Shown here one piece after another: positions 24,371 through 30,070 of a DNA stretch of 36,989 nt. The notes below the pieces were generated by a model that was not told where the DNA came from, made no database searches, and saw nothing but the letters and a program-made list of their open reading frames with translations. The translations under genes and the position numbers were made by a program. The number at the start of each line of letters is the position of its first letter. Within the stretch, counting starts at the first letter, position 1. Source of the DNA: a virus; IMG/VR virus record IMGVR_UViG_3300009075_000011, positions 1 through 36,989 of that record, one strand, 5' to 3'.

Positions 24371-24444
24371 TGGTGCCTCCTAAAGGAATCGAACCTTTGT
24401 AAACGACTTACGAGGCCGTTGTCCTACCACTGAACGAAAGAGGC
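24371..24444 (-). tRNA. tRNA-Thr(CGU)
   Basis: 74 nt with encoded CCA. Acceptor GCCTCTT/AGGAGGC, D-arm GTTC-AGTGGTA-GGAC, anticodon loop CTCGTAA (CGU, reads ACG), T-arm AAAGG-TTCGATT-CCTTT. The acceptor 3' strand doubles as the Shine-Dalgarno of the following small gene. Confidence 0.95.
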
Positions 24445-24455
24445 TTTGACAGTAT

Positions 24456-24623
24456 TTAGAATAGTTTGCCAACGCAGACCCCAGCGACGACGAGAGCAAC
24501 GACGCCCACGCTCAACATCATCGGATCTCCATCTGCATTACCAATGAGCATAGCTCCAGAAAGGAACAGCATGGACGTAATCAACATACTGAACCACATC
24601 GGCACAATGATCGCAGCAGCCAT
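24456..24623 (-). CDS. 55-aa two-span membrane protein
   Basis: ATG at 24623 preceded by GGAGG at ideal spacing; stop TAA at 24456-24458. Residues ~5-27 (IIVPMWFSMLITSMLFLSGA) and ~37-55 (MLSVGVVALVVAGVCVGKLF) are membrane segments joined by an acidic turn (GNADGDP). It lies between the TROVE/vWA gene terminator and tRNA-Thr. No family is recognised; holin-like or exclusion roles are possible for such proteins. Confidence 0.75.
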   Translation of the reverse strand: MAAAIIVPMWFSMLITSMLFLSGAMLIGNADGDPMMLSVGVVALVVAGVCVGKLF

Positions 24624-24635
24624 ATGACCTCCAAG

Positions 24636-24653
24636 AAGGGGCCGAAGCCCCTT
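24636..24653 (-). terminator. GC-rich UUCG-loop hairpin after the TROVE/vWA gene
   Basis: AAGGGGC and GCCCCTT arms close a four-base loop that reads TTCG on the transcript strand, an extra-stable tetraloop. It starts two bases after the stop codon and is followed by TTCTT. It is either a partial terminator or an mRNA 3'-end protector; genes downstream could be read through. Confidence 0.75.
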
Positions 24654-24655
24654 TC

Positions 24656-26077
24656 TCAGATAGCGTACCGATCCACCATCACCGTGTCAAGCATGATGGC
24701 TTCTGGTGTGAAGCGGTCAAAGTCAGCCTTCAGTACCCCTTGCATTACTGCTGGCGAGAAGCCCGAAATCAAAGCCACCCCTTGATCGTTGAAACGTGCA
24801 GGCACGTTGTCATACGAGTTCAGGTTCCAGAACACGATCTTTGGAAGCTCATAACCAGCAGCCTCGAATCGTGCGCGGGTAGCCTCAAGTGCCGATCCAC
24901 CAAACTTCGCGCAGGCATCGAATTGCATGTCCGACAGAATCAACAGCATGGTCGGCATGTCCTTTGCAGGCACCGCAAACGTCTTTGCGTGCGAAAGAAT
25001 CTTGTCCATCGCCTTCATCAGGTCGGTGTTCATCGCCCAGCTGGATTGAGCCATTTGGTCGATCTTGGACAGAACATTCCCCTTCAGATGCAGCAACTCA
25101 GGCGAACCCGAGAAGGTCAAGAAGGTGTCCTTGAACGCGCCACGGTTCTTGTCAGCAACGTACAGACCCAAAGATACCGCCACTTCAAGGCACGATACCT
25201 TCGTAGGCGACTTCCCCGCACCAATTGGGCAAGTCATGGAACCCGAAACGTCAACCATCGCCAGAACGTTGGTACCGTCCATGTAGTCAGGCAACGCTTC
25301 CCATTGCGACAGAATCACTTGTCCTTCAGCTTCGGACGGCGGGCGACCGTAAACGCCCATCAACCCTTGCAGAACTTGGTACGGGAAAACAGCACCTGCA
25401 TTCACCTTGTCCGTACCCTTTGCCAAACGTGCAGCATAGGCTTCGTATGCTTCCTTCGCGTTGCGATAGAAAGCACCCTTGTAGCGGGTCGATGCCAACG
25501 AAGGCAGCTTACCGAATTCGATCTTGTCCCATGCCTTCGCGCACATGAGAGTTTCAACCACGTTGGTCAGACCAACGAGAGTCTTGCGATATTGCTTTGG
25601 CGACATGCCCATGTACTCACGCAGGGCGATTGCGTCCTTACCCTTACGAGGCATCCACTTCGCTGCCAGGCCGTCACCAGCCAGAAGCGCCATGTGGATG
25701 AACGCGAACGCTTCTTCGCGAAGCTTTTCGTCATAACGAAACACCAGCAGGTCATCCCAACGACCAACTTCTGGAGTCTTGTACATCAGCGCCCTTGCGG
25801 CAGCTGGGTCGCGCACTTCCAGATATTGGAGAATGTCGCGGTAGATTTGACGTTCGCCAGCACCACCACGAACGTCACGGGCCCATTGCGCGAGGCGCAA
25901 TGCGACTTCGCGGTTTTCTTGCAAAGCCTTTGCGAACAAAGGCGTCACATCGCGACCGCGGGAAGCGCCGATCTGGTAGAACAGGTCTACAGTGGCCTTC
26001 AACGAACCAACGAATGCCTCCATGCCGTTGGTGGTAGTGGTACGTTCTGCACCGACATTGGTGACAAAAGTGTTCAT
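24656..26077 (-). CDS. Ro60-like TROVE/vWA RNA-binding protein (DUF2828-related)
   Basis: 473 aa from the ATG at 26077, chosen because AAGGAG lies six bases before it; an in-frame ATG at 26092 lacks an RBS. Residues ~15-250 form an all-helical region with ARDVRGGAGER and PEVGRWDDLLVF, typical of TROVE-like HEAT-repeat rings. Residues ~265-473 are a von Willebrand A domain with the metal-site residues DVSGS (D276, S278, S280) plus NTD and LSDMQFD. Ro60/Rsr proteins bind misfolded RNAs and Y RNAs and help exonucleases or RNA repair. Here a sigma70-type promoter and a ~300-nt structured leader precede the gene. Phage members are usually annotated only as TROVE or vWA proteins. RNA binding is inferred from the family. 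Confidence 0.85.
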   Translation of the reverse strand: MNTFVTNVGAERTTTTNGMEAFVGSLKATVDLFYQIGASRGRDVTPLFAKALQENREVALRLAQWARDVRGGAGERQIYRDILQYLEVRDPAAARALMYKTPEVGRWDDLLVFRYDEKLREEAFAFIHMALLAGDGLAAKWMPRKGKDAIALREYMGMSPKQYRKTLVGLTNVVETLMCAKAWDKIEFGKLPSLASTRYKGAFYRNAKEAYEAYAARLAKGTDKVNAGAVFPYQVLQGLMGVYGRPPSEAEGQVILSQWEALPDYMDGTNVLAMVDVSGSMTCPIGAGKSPTKVSCLEVAVSLGLYVADKNRGAFKDTFLTFSGSPELLHLKGNVLSKIDQMAQSSWAMNTDLMKAMDKILSHAKTFAVPAKDMPTMLLILSDMQFDACAKFGGSALEATRARFEAAGYELPKIVFWNLNSYDNVPARFNDQGVALISGFSPAVMQGVLKADFDRFTPEAIMLDTVMVDRYAI

Positions 26078-26098
26078 CATCATCTCCTTCATGTTAAC

Positions 26099-26164
26099 GG
26101 AATCGCGCCTTTCGGCTATGGTTTCTTGTTAAGAGAAAGTTTGGTTGTTTGCTGAAACGATTCC
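26099..26164 (-). ncRNA. Structured leader element 3 upstream of the TROVE/vWA gene
   Basis: The 66-nt segment begins GGAATCG, continues with TTTCAGCAA, and ends CGATTCC, a perfect 7-bp closing stem. A small inner hairpin (GCC-GAAA-GGC type) precedes the 3' arm. It ends 21 bases before the chosen ATG. It shares layout with elements 1 and 2 although the stems differ in sequence, which is evidence for conserved secondary structure. Confidence 0.65.
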
Positions 26165-26178
26165 ACTTGTTTGTAACA

Positions 26179-26227
26179 GGCTAGCACGTTTAACGTCCGC
26201 CGACCTTTTGGGTTGCTGAATCTAGCC
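26179..26227 (-). ncRNA. Structured leader element 2 upstream of the TROVE/vWA gene
   Basis: 49 nt beginning GGCTAG, then A and TTCAGCAA, closing with CTAGCC. Inside are an ACGTT/AACGT hairpin and a short GTC/GAC pairing. Same architecture as elements 1 and 3, shortest of the three. Confidence 0.65.
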
Positions 26228-26249
26228 TAAAACACTACAGAACAAAAAC

Positions 26250-26366
26250 GGGATAGGGGGTCTGTCTTGATAGACGGGTCCAGTACCCGTGGTCCGTTGC
26301 TCAAAATGGGAGGTTGTACGTCCCCGCGGCAACGTCATGGCTTTGTTAGATTGCTGAAACTATCCC
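26250..26366 (-). ncRNA. Structured leader element 1 upstream of the TROVE/vWA gene
   Basis: 117 nt beginning GGGATAG, then TTTCAGCAA, closing with CTATCCC. Inside are an ACGGGT/ACCCGT hairpin with a 5-base loop and a GTCT/AGAC hairpin. It starts about 14 nt into the transcript predicted from the upstream promoter. It could be a Y-RNA-like partner of the TROVE protein, an autoregulatory leader or a riboswitch; no known class is recognised. Confidence 0.65.
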
Positions 26367-26387
26367 TTTGTCTCACTCAAGATTCCT

Positions 26388-26415
26388 ATTATAGCACCTT
26401 TTGGAATCTTGTCAA
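26388..26415 (-). promoter_or_regulatory. sigma70-type promoter for the TROVE/vWA transcript
   Basis: Consensus TTGACA (26410-26415), 16-bp spacer, and consensus TATAAT (26388-26393). Transcription would start near 26381, leaving a ~300-nt leader. Such a perfect host-type promoter suggests early expression. Confidence 0.9.
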
Positions 26416-26424
26416 TCGGTAAAT

Positions 26425-26793
26425 CTAACGCAGTCCTTCTTGTCTTGCCTTTCGCCTTAACACCTGGCGAGAAGGAATGTCTGCTGGCCGCACCAGTTGA
26501 GTCGGGTGACTCGGATTCGGCACAAATGCTGGGGAGACGAATCCTCGCTTATTGCGTCGTGCGATTTCTCGCTTACCTTGATGGGCAGCCCGTTGCTCAT
26601 ATTGCTTAGGCTTATACCACGCCCGCGCCGGAAGGTTCAATGCGCCCAGATCAAACAGGATCTTCTCCGCCATGTTGCCGATGATGGGCTTCACTACCTT
26701 CTTGCTCATTTCCTCGACGGCTGCATTGTTGCCGTCAATGATTTCTTCGGTAGTCACAACTTCACTCGCCTCTACTTTATTTTCATTATCCAT
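26425..26793 (-). CDS. Unknown 122-aa basic-tailed protein
   Basis: The ATG at 26793 is favoured because GAAGGA lies about ten bases upstream; an ATG at 26802 sits too close to it. The start lies inside the end of the methyltransferase gene. The N-terminal ~45 residues are acidic and the C-terminal ~60 are Arg/Lys-rich (KREIARRNKRGFVSP; RQVLRRKARQEGLR). No family is recognised; nucleic-acid binding would fit the charge pattern. Confidence 0.7.
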   Translation of the reverse strand: MDNENKVEASEVVTTEEIIDGNNAAVEEMSKKVVKPIIGNMAEKILFDLGALNLPARAWYKPKQYEQRAAHQGKREIARRNKRGFVSPAFVPNPSHPTQLVRPADIPSRQVLRRKARQEGLR

Positions 26794-27329
26794 GCGCCCC
26801 ATCCTTCAGTTTTATGTAGCATGATATCGTGTGCAGCAACGAAGGCATTCGTAACTTCCGTAGCCCCATCGCACCCATTTGCACCATAGTCATCCAATAC
26901 CATGATGCCACCTTTGACTAATCTAGGCCAGATGAAATCTAAACAGCCGTGATACGCGAGCCCAGAGTCAACGTCAATATGCGCCAATCTGATTTGCGAA
27001 CCCTCTAGACCAAAAAACGTATTTGGAATGATGCCTTCATGGATACACACATTGTCATGTGCATCCTGCAAGGCGCGGATCGCCTCAAATTCTGCCTCTG
27101 TTATCGCGAAACGGCCGTGCAGTTTCGGTTCGTCACCGATCCTTGGAATCCCGCCACCGAAAGTGTCGAACAAACGCAGCGTGGTAGGGCCGATGATCTT
27201 TAGCAACTCCATTGCCGAACCACCACGATAGACACCACACTCCCAAACTTCTCCGTCTAGGTGATTGGTGCCGATAGCAGACATCCTTAGTCGGGCAAGT
27301 TGTTCAGAACCGCAGATTGATTTCATCAT
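26772..27329 (-). CDS. TylF/MycF-type SAM-dependent O-methyltransferase
   Basis: 185 aa from the ATG at 27329 (another ATG follows at once; a TTG lies at 27335 in the end of the RNase P RNA). Motifs of the TylF family are present: VWECGVYRGGSA (SAM-binding loop), LRLFDTFGGGIP, AHIDVDSGLAYHG with the metal-binding Asp pair, and GGIMVLDDYG. Members methylate sugar hydroxyls or similar small acceptors in a metal-dependent reaction. In a phage it may decorate a virion or host glycan, possibly with the glycosyltransferase at 22943. No clear Shine-Dalgarno is visible, and translation starts immediately downstream of the structured RNA. Confidence 0.85.
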   Translation of the reverse strand: MMKSICGSEQLARLRMSAIGTNHLDGEVWECGVYRGGSAMELLKIIGPTTLRLFDTFGGGIPRIGDEPKLHGRFAITEAEFEAIRALQDAHDNVCIHEGIIPNTFFGLEGSQIRLAHIDVDSGLAYHGCLDFIWPRLVKGGIMVLDDYGANGCDGATEVTNAFVAAHDIMLHKTEGWGAWIMKIK

Positions 27330-27333
27330 GTTC

Positions 27334-27546
27334 AAAAAGGTGATTGGTGGCCGTAGCCGGGATTCTGTTCTATGCTACGATTTATCTTCGCCGCAACCCG
27401 AGCCAATAAGCAAGGAATTCCCTGGCTCTGTTTGCGTTGCTGGCTGTATCACGGTAGTGTCAATGACCGAAGTCTCCTACTCGTTCCTTGCGCCAGTCCC
27501 GAACTTCCTCAGAGATTGCTCTCCGCCGTAACTCGCCTGCCAATCA
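27334..27546 (-). ncRNA. rnpB: Miniature RNase P RNA encoded by the phage
   Basis: 213 nt. It matches bacterial RNase P RNA in order: CR-I GAGGAAGTTCGGGACT (27510-27495), CR-II AACGCAAACAGAG (27438-27426), CR-IV AGATAAAT (27387-27380) and CR-V ACAGAATCCCGGCTACGG (27368-27351). P1 pairs TGATTGG (27546-27540) with CCAATCA (27347-27341). P2 pairs GTTACG (27532-27527) with CGTAGC (27379-27374). P4 keeps the bulged U: AAG-U-UCGG with CCGG-CU. P5 is CTGGC/GCCAG and P7 is CGCAA/TTGCG. P3 and a GAGCCA/TGGCTC hairpin are present, but the ~150-nt specificity domain (CR-III, P8-P14) is essentially missing. The RNA ends in TTTTT. It is about half the size of the host RNA. RNase P removes tRNA 5' leaders. 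Confidence 0.92.
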
Positions 27547-27783
27547 TTAAGGCCCTGGATTATCTGTCAACTCACTTGGCTTAGGCACCACGTGCCATGG
27601 GTTCTTTTCTGCGTACCGGTACCCATCAAACTGTCGCCTCCCAAAATCTTCCGCAATCTCAGCAGAACTAAAAAGGTCTGGGTCAAATGCGCTGCCATAA
27701 TCCTGCCAATACAGACCCCACCAAGGCTTGACCTGAATCTTGTACCTATTCAAGCCCTCATGTCGAAGAATTCGCCAACGCAT
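27547..27783 (-). CDS. Small Trp/Tyr-rich protein, unknown
   Basis: 78 aa; the ATG at 27783 has AAGGA upstream. Its stop codon lies immediately before the P1 helix of the RNase P RNA, so the two must be cotranscribed and the RNA processed out. Aromatic-rich (KPWWGLYWQDYG; FDGYRYAEKNPWHVV). It reads like a small phage domain that binds a partner; no family is recognised. Confidence 0.75.
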   Translation of the reverse strand: MRWRILRHEGLNRYKIQVKPWWGLYWQDYGSAFDPDLFSSAEIAEDFGRRQFDGYRYAEKNPWHVVPKPSELTDNPGP

Positions 27784-27784
27784 G

Positions 27785-27976
27785 TTATTTCCTTCTCACA
27801 ATCGTAGCCATCACATCACCATCATAGGTGACAGTTCCTGGAGAAATGGCATACTCTAGAAGCGCCTCATATCGTTGTTCGAAATTCACTGGGGCGCTCG
27901 TCAGATGCAGAAGCTCCGTAGCAAAACGGACGGCCGCATCTTTGTCTTTGAAGCCTTCGATTACAATTCGTGCCAT
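27785..27976 (-). CDS. 63-aa unknown protein
   Basis: ATG at 27976 with CTGGAG upstream; starts 15 bases after the tRNA-Lys 3' end. Compact alpha/beta composition (ARIVIEGFKDKDAAVRFATE), similar to small ferredoxin-like domains, but I do not recognise a family. The stop is one base from the next ATG. Confidence 0.7.
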   Translation of the reverse strand: MARIVIEGFKDKDAAVRFATELLHLTSAPVNFEQRYEALLEYAISPGTVTYDGDVMATIVRRK

Positions 27977-27991
27977 TACATTCTCCAGTTA

Positions 27992-28068
27992 TGGTAGGGG
28001 CGCCGGGGGTCGAACCCGAACCAGGGGATTAAAAGTCCGCTGTGCAGAAGCCGCTACACCACACCCCC
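27992..28068 (-). tRNA. tRNA-Lys(UUU)
   Basis: 77 nt with encoded CCA. Acceptor GGGGGTG/CGCCCCT (one G-T, one T-G), D-stem GTGT/GCAC, anticodon loop CTTTTAA (UUU), T-arm TCGGG-TTCGACC-CCCGG. One C-C mismatch in the anticodon stem. Confidence 0.92.
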
Positions 28069-28074
28069 GCAAAT

Positions 28075-28479
28075 TCACTTCGCCGGAGCCACCTTGAAAC
28101 CGTGCTTCTTGGCTAGCTCCTCCAACAATTGCTTTTCTGTCTTGGCCTCCTTCAACAACTTCTTTTGATCACGGACAGCCTTCTTGGCTTCGCGGGCCGC
28201 CCTCTCGGCTGCCCTACGCTTTTCTTGCTCATCCACCCACTTGTCAAACCTCTCGACGGTGGTGAGAATGAACTCATCGGAAGACTCGCGTTCGATCAGT
28301 CTATATCCTTGTTCGTAAAGCTTCAAGGCATGAAGGGCCGAAGAAAGCTTTTTAAAGACTGGCTCTTCTACCTTCTGCCAATCGGTGATCTTCGACTTGA
28401 CAAGGTCTACTGTATATTGATAGTCCTCGTAAGAACCTTGATGCTCACCAACTATCCTAATTATCGCTATCTCTCGCAT
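28075..28479 (-). CDS. Coiled-coil protein, unknown
   Basis: 134 aa, between tRNA-Arg(UCU) and tRNA-Lys. The N-terminal half (EIAIIRIVGEHQGSYEDYQY) is a small alpha/beta domain. Residues ~80-125 are a continuous charged helix rich in Lys, Arg, Ala and Glu (EKRRAAERAAREAKKAVR), followed by a short Lys tail. AGGA lies before the ATG at 28479. Its stop is six bases from the tRNA-Lys 5' end. Confidence 0.75.
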   Translation of the reverse strand: MREIAIIRIVGEHQGSYEDYQYTVDLVKSKITDWQKVEEPVFKKLSSALHALKLYEQGYRLIERESSDEFILTTVERFDKWVDEQEKRRAAERAAREAKKAVRDQKKLLKEAKTEKQLLEELAKKHGFKVAPAK

Positions 28480-28489
28480 GATATTATCC

Positions 28490-28567
28490 TGGCACGCCCG
28501 GAAGGATTCGAACCCTCGTCTGTCTGAGGTAGAAGCTCAGTGCCATAGTCCACTCGGCCACGGGCGC
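28490..28567 (-). tRNA. tRNA-Arg(UCU)
   Basis: 78 nt with encoded CCA. Acceptor GCGCCCG/CGGGCGT, perfect anticodon stem CTGAG/CTCAG, loop CTTCTAC (UCU, reads AGA), T-arm GAGGG-TTCGAAT-CCTTC. Confidence 0.93.
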
Positions 28568-28575
28568 ATTGTATT

Positions 28576-28651
28576 TGGAGCCACCGACAGGAATCGAACC
28601 TGCATCTGAACGGTTTAGGAAACCGTTGCCTCTCCATTAGACTACGGTGGC
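28576..28651 (-). tRNA. tRNA-Arg(CCU)
   Basis: 76 nt with encoded CCA. Acceptor GCCACCG/CGGTGGC, anticodon stem ACGGT/ACCGT, loop TTCCTAA (CCU, reads AGG), T-arm GCAGG-TTCGATT-CCTGT. Confidence 0.94.
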
Positions 28652-28659
28652 ATTGTGTT

Positions 28660-28736
28660 TGGCACCCCCGGAGAGATTCGAACTCCCGACCGCAACGTTC
28701 GAAGCGTTGCATTCTAGTCCTCTGAATTACGGGGGC
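28660..28736 (-). tRNA. tRNA-Arg(UCG)
   Basis: 77 nt with encoded CCA. Acceptor GCCCCCG/CGGGGGT, D-stem ATTC/GAAT, anticodon stem CAACG/CGTTG, loop CTTCGAA (UCG, reads CGA and related). The 5' end is one base after the stop of the 69-aa gene. Confidence 0.94.
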
Positions 28737-28737
28737 A

Positions 28738-28947
28738 CTACTTCCATTCTTTTACGTCTATTTGAACACCATCCTGATAGCCAACCATACGGCGGCTATA
28801 GCCAGAAAGACGAGCAAAGTATTCCTGATCCTTCTTGTGAAAGGCCCAATATGTCTTGTAGGCCTTTTCAGTCTCGTATAGCTTGTGTTTCGATTTACGC
28901 CACACATTACGTTTGTCATCACGGTACTGGAATTCGATCTTGAACAT
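28738..28947 (-). CDS. 69-aa basic protein, unknown
   Basis: ATG at 28947 with no Shine-Dalgarno but an AATAAATAC stretch a few bases upstream; the stop is one base from the tRNA-Arg(UCG) 5' end. The sequence is Lys/Tyr-rich (EFQYRDDKRNVWRKSKHK) with a predicted beta-alpha-beta pattern. Small phage proteins of this kind often bind host enzymes; no family is recognised. Confidence 0.7.
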   Translation of the reverse strand: MFKIEFQYRDDKRNVWRKSKHKLYETEKAYKTYWAFHKKDQEYFARLSGYSRRMVGYQDGVQIDVKEWK

Positions 28948-28952
28948 AGTAT

Positions 28953-29216
28953 TTATTCGGTTGGTGGGTAAACGTCGCCATTTTCATCAATCTTCTTTTC
29001 CTCGTAGACCGAAACCGCCCTACGATAGAATTCCAGCTTCACGCACTCCAGCACGCCCACAAGCGCATTATAGTCGGCATACGTCTTGGGGTCAGTTGCC
29101 AACAGCAAGTTGGTGATGGCATAGTTGAGATTGCCCGGGCCGACGCCCGTTTCTTTACGCAATGCCATTACAGCACGCCAAATCGGCGGACGATCCTTGG
29201 TCACAATGTAAGGCAT
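28953..29216 (-). CDS. DUF6899-like small protein
   Basis: 87 aa. The start MPYIVTKDRPPIWR, the middle PGNLNYAITNLLL and ADYNALVGVLECVKLEFYRR, and the ending KKIDENGDVYPP match a small family I know from phages and some bacteria (I believe DUF6899). Helical, cytoplasmic, function unknown. Its start overlaps the region just after the 51-aa membrane-protein stop. Confidence 0.8.
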   Translation of the reverse strand: MPYIVTKDRPPIWRAVMALRKETGVGPGNLNYAITNLLLATDPKTYADYNALVGVLECVKLEFYRRAVSVYEEKKIDENGDVYPPTE

Positions 29217-29217
29217 A

Positions 29218-29373
29218 TCACTTTCCCCAATATTCGTCGATCAAATCAACAATCGTACTCGCAAAAACACCAGCACCGAAGAATGCAAACCCAATCCAAC
29301 CTTCATGCGGAAAGAAGTGGCTCGTTGCAACAAAGATTGCCAGCCAGACTGCCCACGCCATTAACCATCTCAT
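29218..29373 (-). CDS. 51-aa membrane protein
   Basis: ATG at 29373 with TTGGAG upstream; TGA at 29218-29220. Two hydrophobic segments (LMAWAVWLAIFVATSHFF and WIGFAFFGAGVFASTIV) with a short charged turn between and an acidic C-terminus (DLIDEYWGK). The start lies directly at the stop of the upstream gene. Similar in size and design to the two small membrane proteins near 24189-24623. Confidence 0.75.
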   Translation of the reverse strand: MRWLMAWAVWLAIFVATSHFFPHEGWIGFAFFGAGVFASTIVDLIDEYWGK

Positions 29374-29374
29374 G

Positions 29375-30070
29375 TCATTCTCCAAGAACGTTCATCATGA
29401 ACTGATACCGATCGGGATGCCCTTCATGTGTCTCGGTGATGACATCCACGCAAGTCTTACAGTACGTCGGGTTGACGCGAGACACGAAATGGTGCCTCTC
29501 TTTATGAAAGACCTCACCACACAGGCCACACAAGTAATCGTTGTTCACTCCACGATTGCCGTACATATCACGTTTCAGAATGCCTTCAGGCAGCTTGTCG
29601 AGATACGCCAGCATATCGTCAAACTGGGTGAAGATCCGAGTAGACAGACCTTGCAGCCAACCCGGAACTTCGTTCACCCAATCTTCCCACTTCGACACAA
29701 CGAATAGTGGAATGTCGTTGTTGTAGGCGACCTGTGCCTCACTAATCGTACCAGCACCACGGCGGACACTCTCATCGTAGTATAGAATCACCGCATGAGA
29801 GTGCTTCTCCACCAACTCAATGTCAGCATGAATGAAATGCTGACGGACATTCGACTTGTATTGCAGGTGGTTGCCGTTCTTCTCTGTGAAGTAGAGGTTG
29901 CCGTGCTTCTCATTGTATCGCTTATCCAATGCAGTAATGTCGATTGGGTAATACCTCATTGCGAACAACTTATTGGCCACATACTGTCGCCATCCAGAAC
30001 CCAAATCTTCCGCAAACTGCATCCCACCCGACAGATAGATGCTGCCACGGTTGAAAAAGACGTTGCCCAT
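29375..30070 (-). CDS. Nucleoside deoxyribosyltransferase-like protein with C-terminal zinc finger
   Basis: 231 aa from the ATG at 30070, which overlaps the previous stop (TGATG) and has GGAGG upstream. Residues ~10-140 resemble the nucleoside 2-deoxyribosyltransferase/SLOG-like fold: IYLSGGM near the N-terminus, an HSHAVILYYDES strand, and GAGTISEAQVAY with the catalytic-type Glu. Residues ~180-215 carry CGLCGE...HH...CKTC, a zinc-binding site. The enzyme family swaps bases on deoxyribose or binds nucleotide-derived ligands. The zinc-ribbon fusion suggests nucleic acid or protein binding. Substrate unknown. It forms a coupled pair with the phosphoesterase. Confidence 0.75.
   Translation of the reverse strand: MGNVFFNRGSIYLSGGMQFAEDLGSGWRQYVANKLFAMRYYPIDITALDKRYNEKHGNLYFTEKNGNHLQYKSNVRQHFIHADIELVEKHSHAVILYYDESVRRGAGTISEAQVAYNNDIPLFVVSKWEDWVNEVPGWLQGLSTRIFTQFDDMLAYLDKLPEGILKRDMYGNRGVNNDYLCGLCGEVFHKERHHFVSRVNPTYCKTCVDVITETHEGHPDRYQFMMNVLGE

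Noticed and set aside
24740-26155. Long plus-strand open frame (471 codons) opposite the TROVE/vWA gene
   Set aside because: Arg/His/Thr-rich product with no domain. It is the reverse shadow of a well-supported gene with promoter, RBS and conserved motifs.
26099-26366. CRISPR-like array in the TROVE/vWA leader
   Set aside because: The only shared sequence is ~9 bases (TTTCAGCAA), spacing is irregular and each copy is part of a different stem, so it is not a repeat-spacer array.
26099-26366. Leader elements as ordinary tRNA genes
   Set aside because: They have GG-starting closing stems and a faint D-arm-like string, but no T-loop (TTCGA) and no CCA end or anticodon arm.
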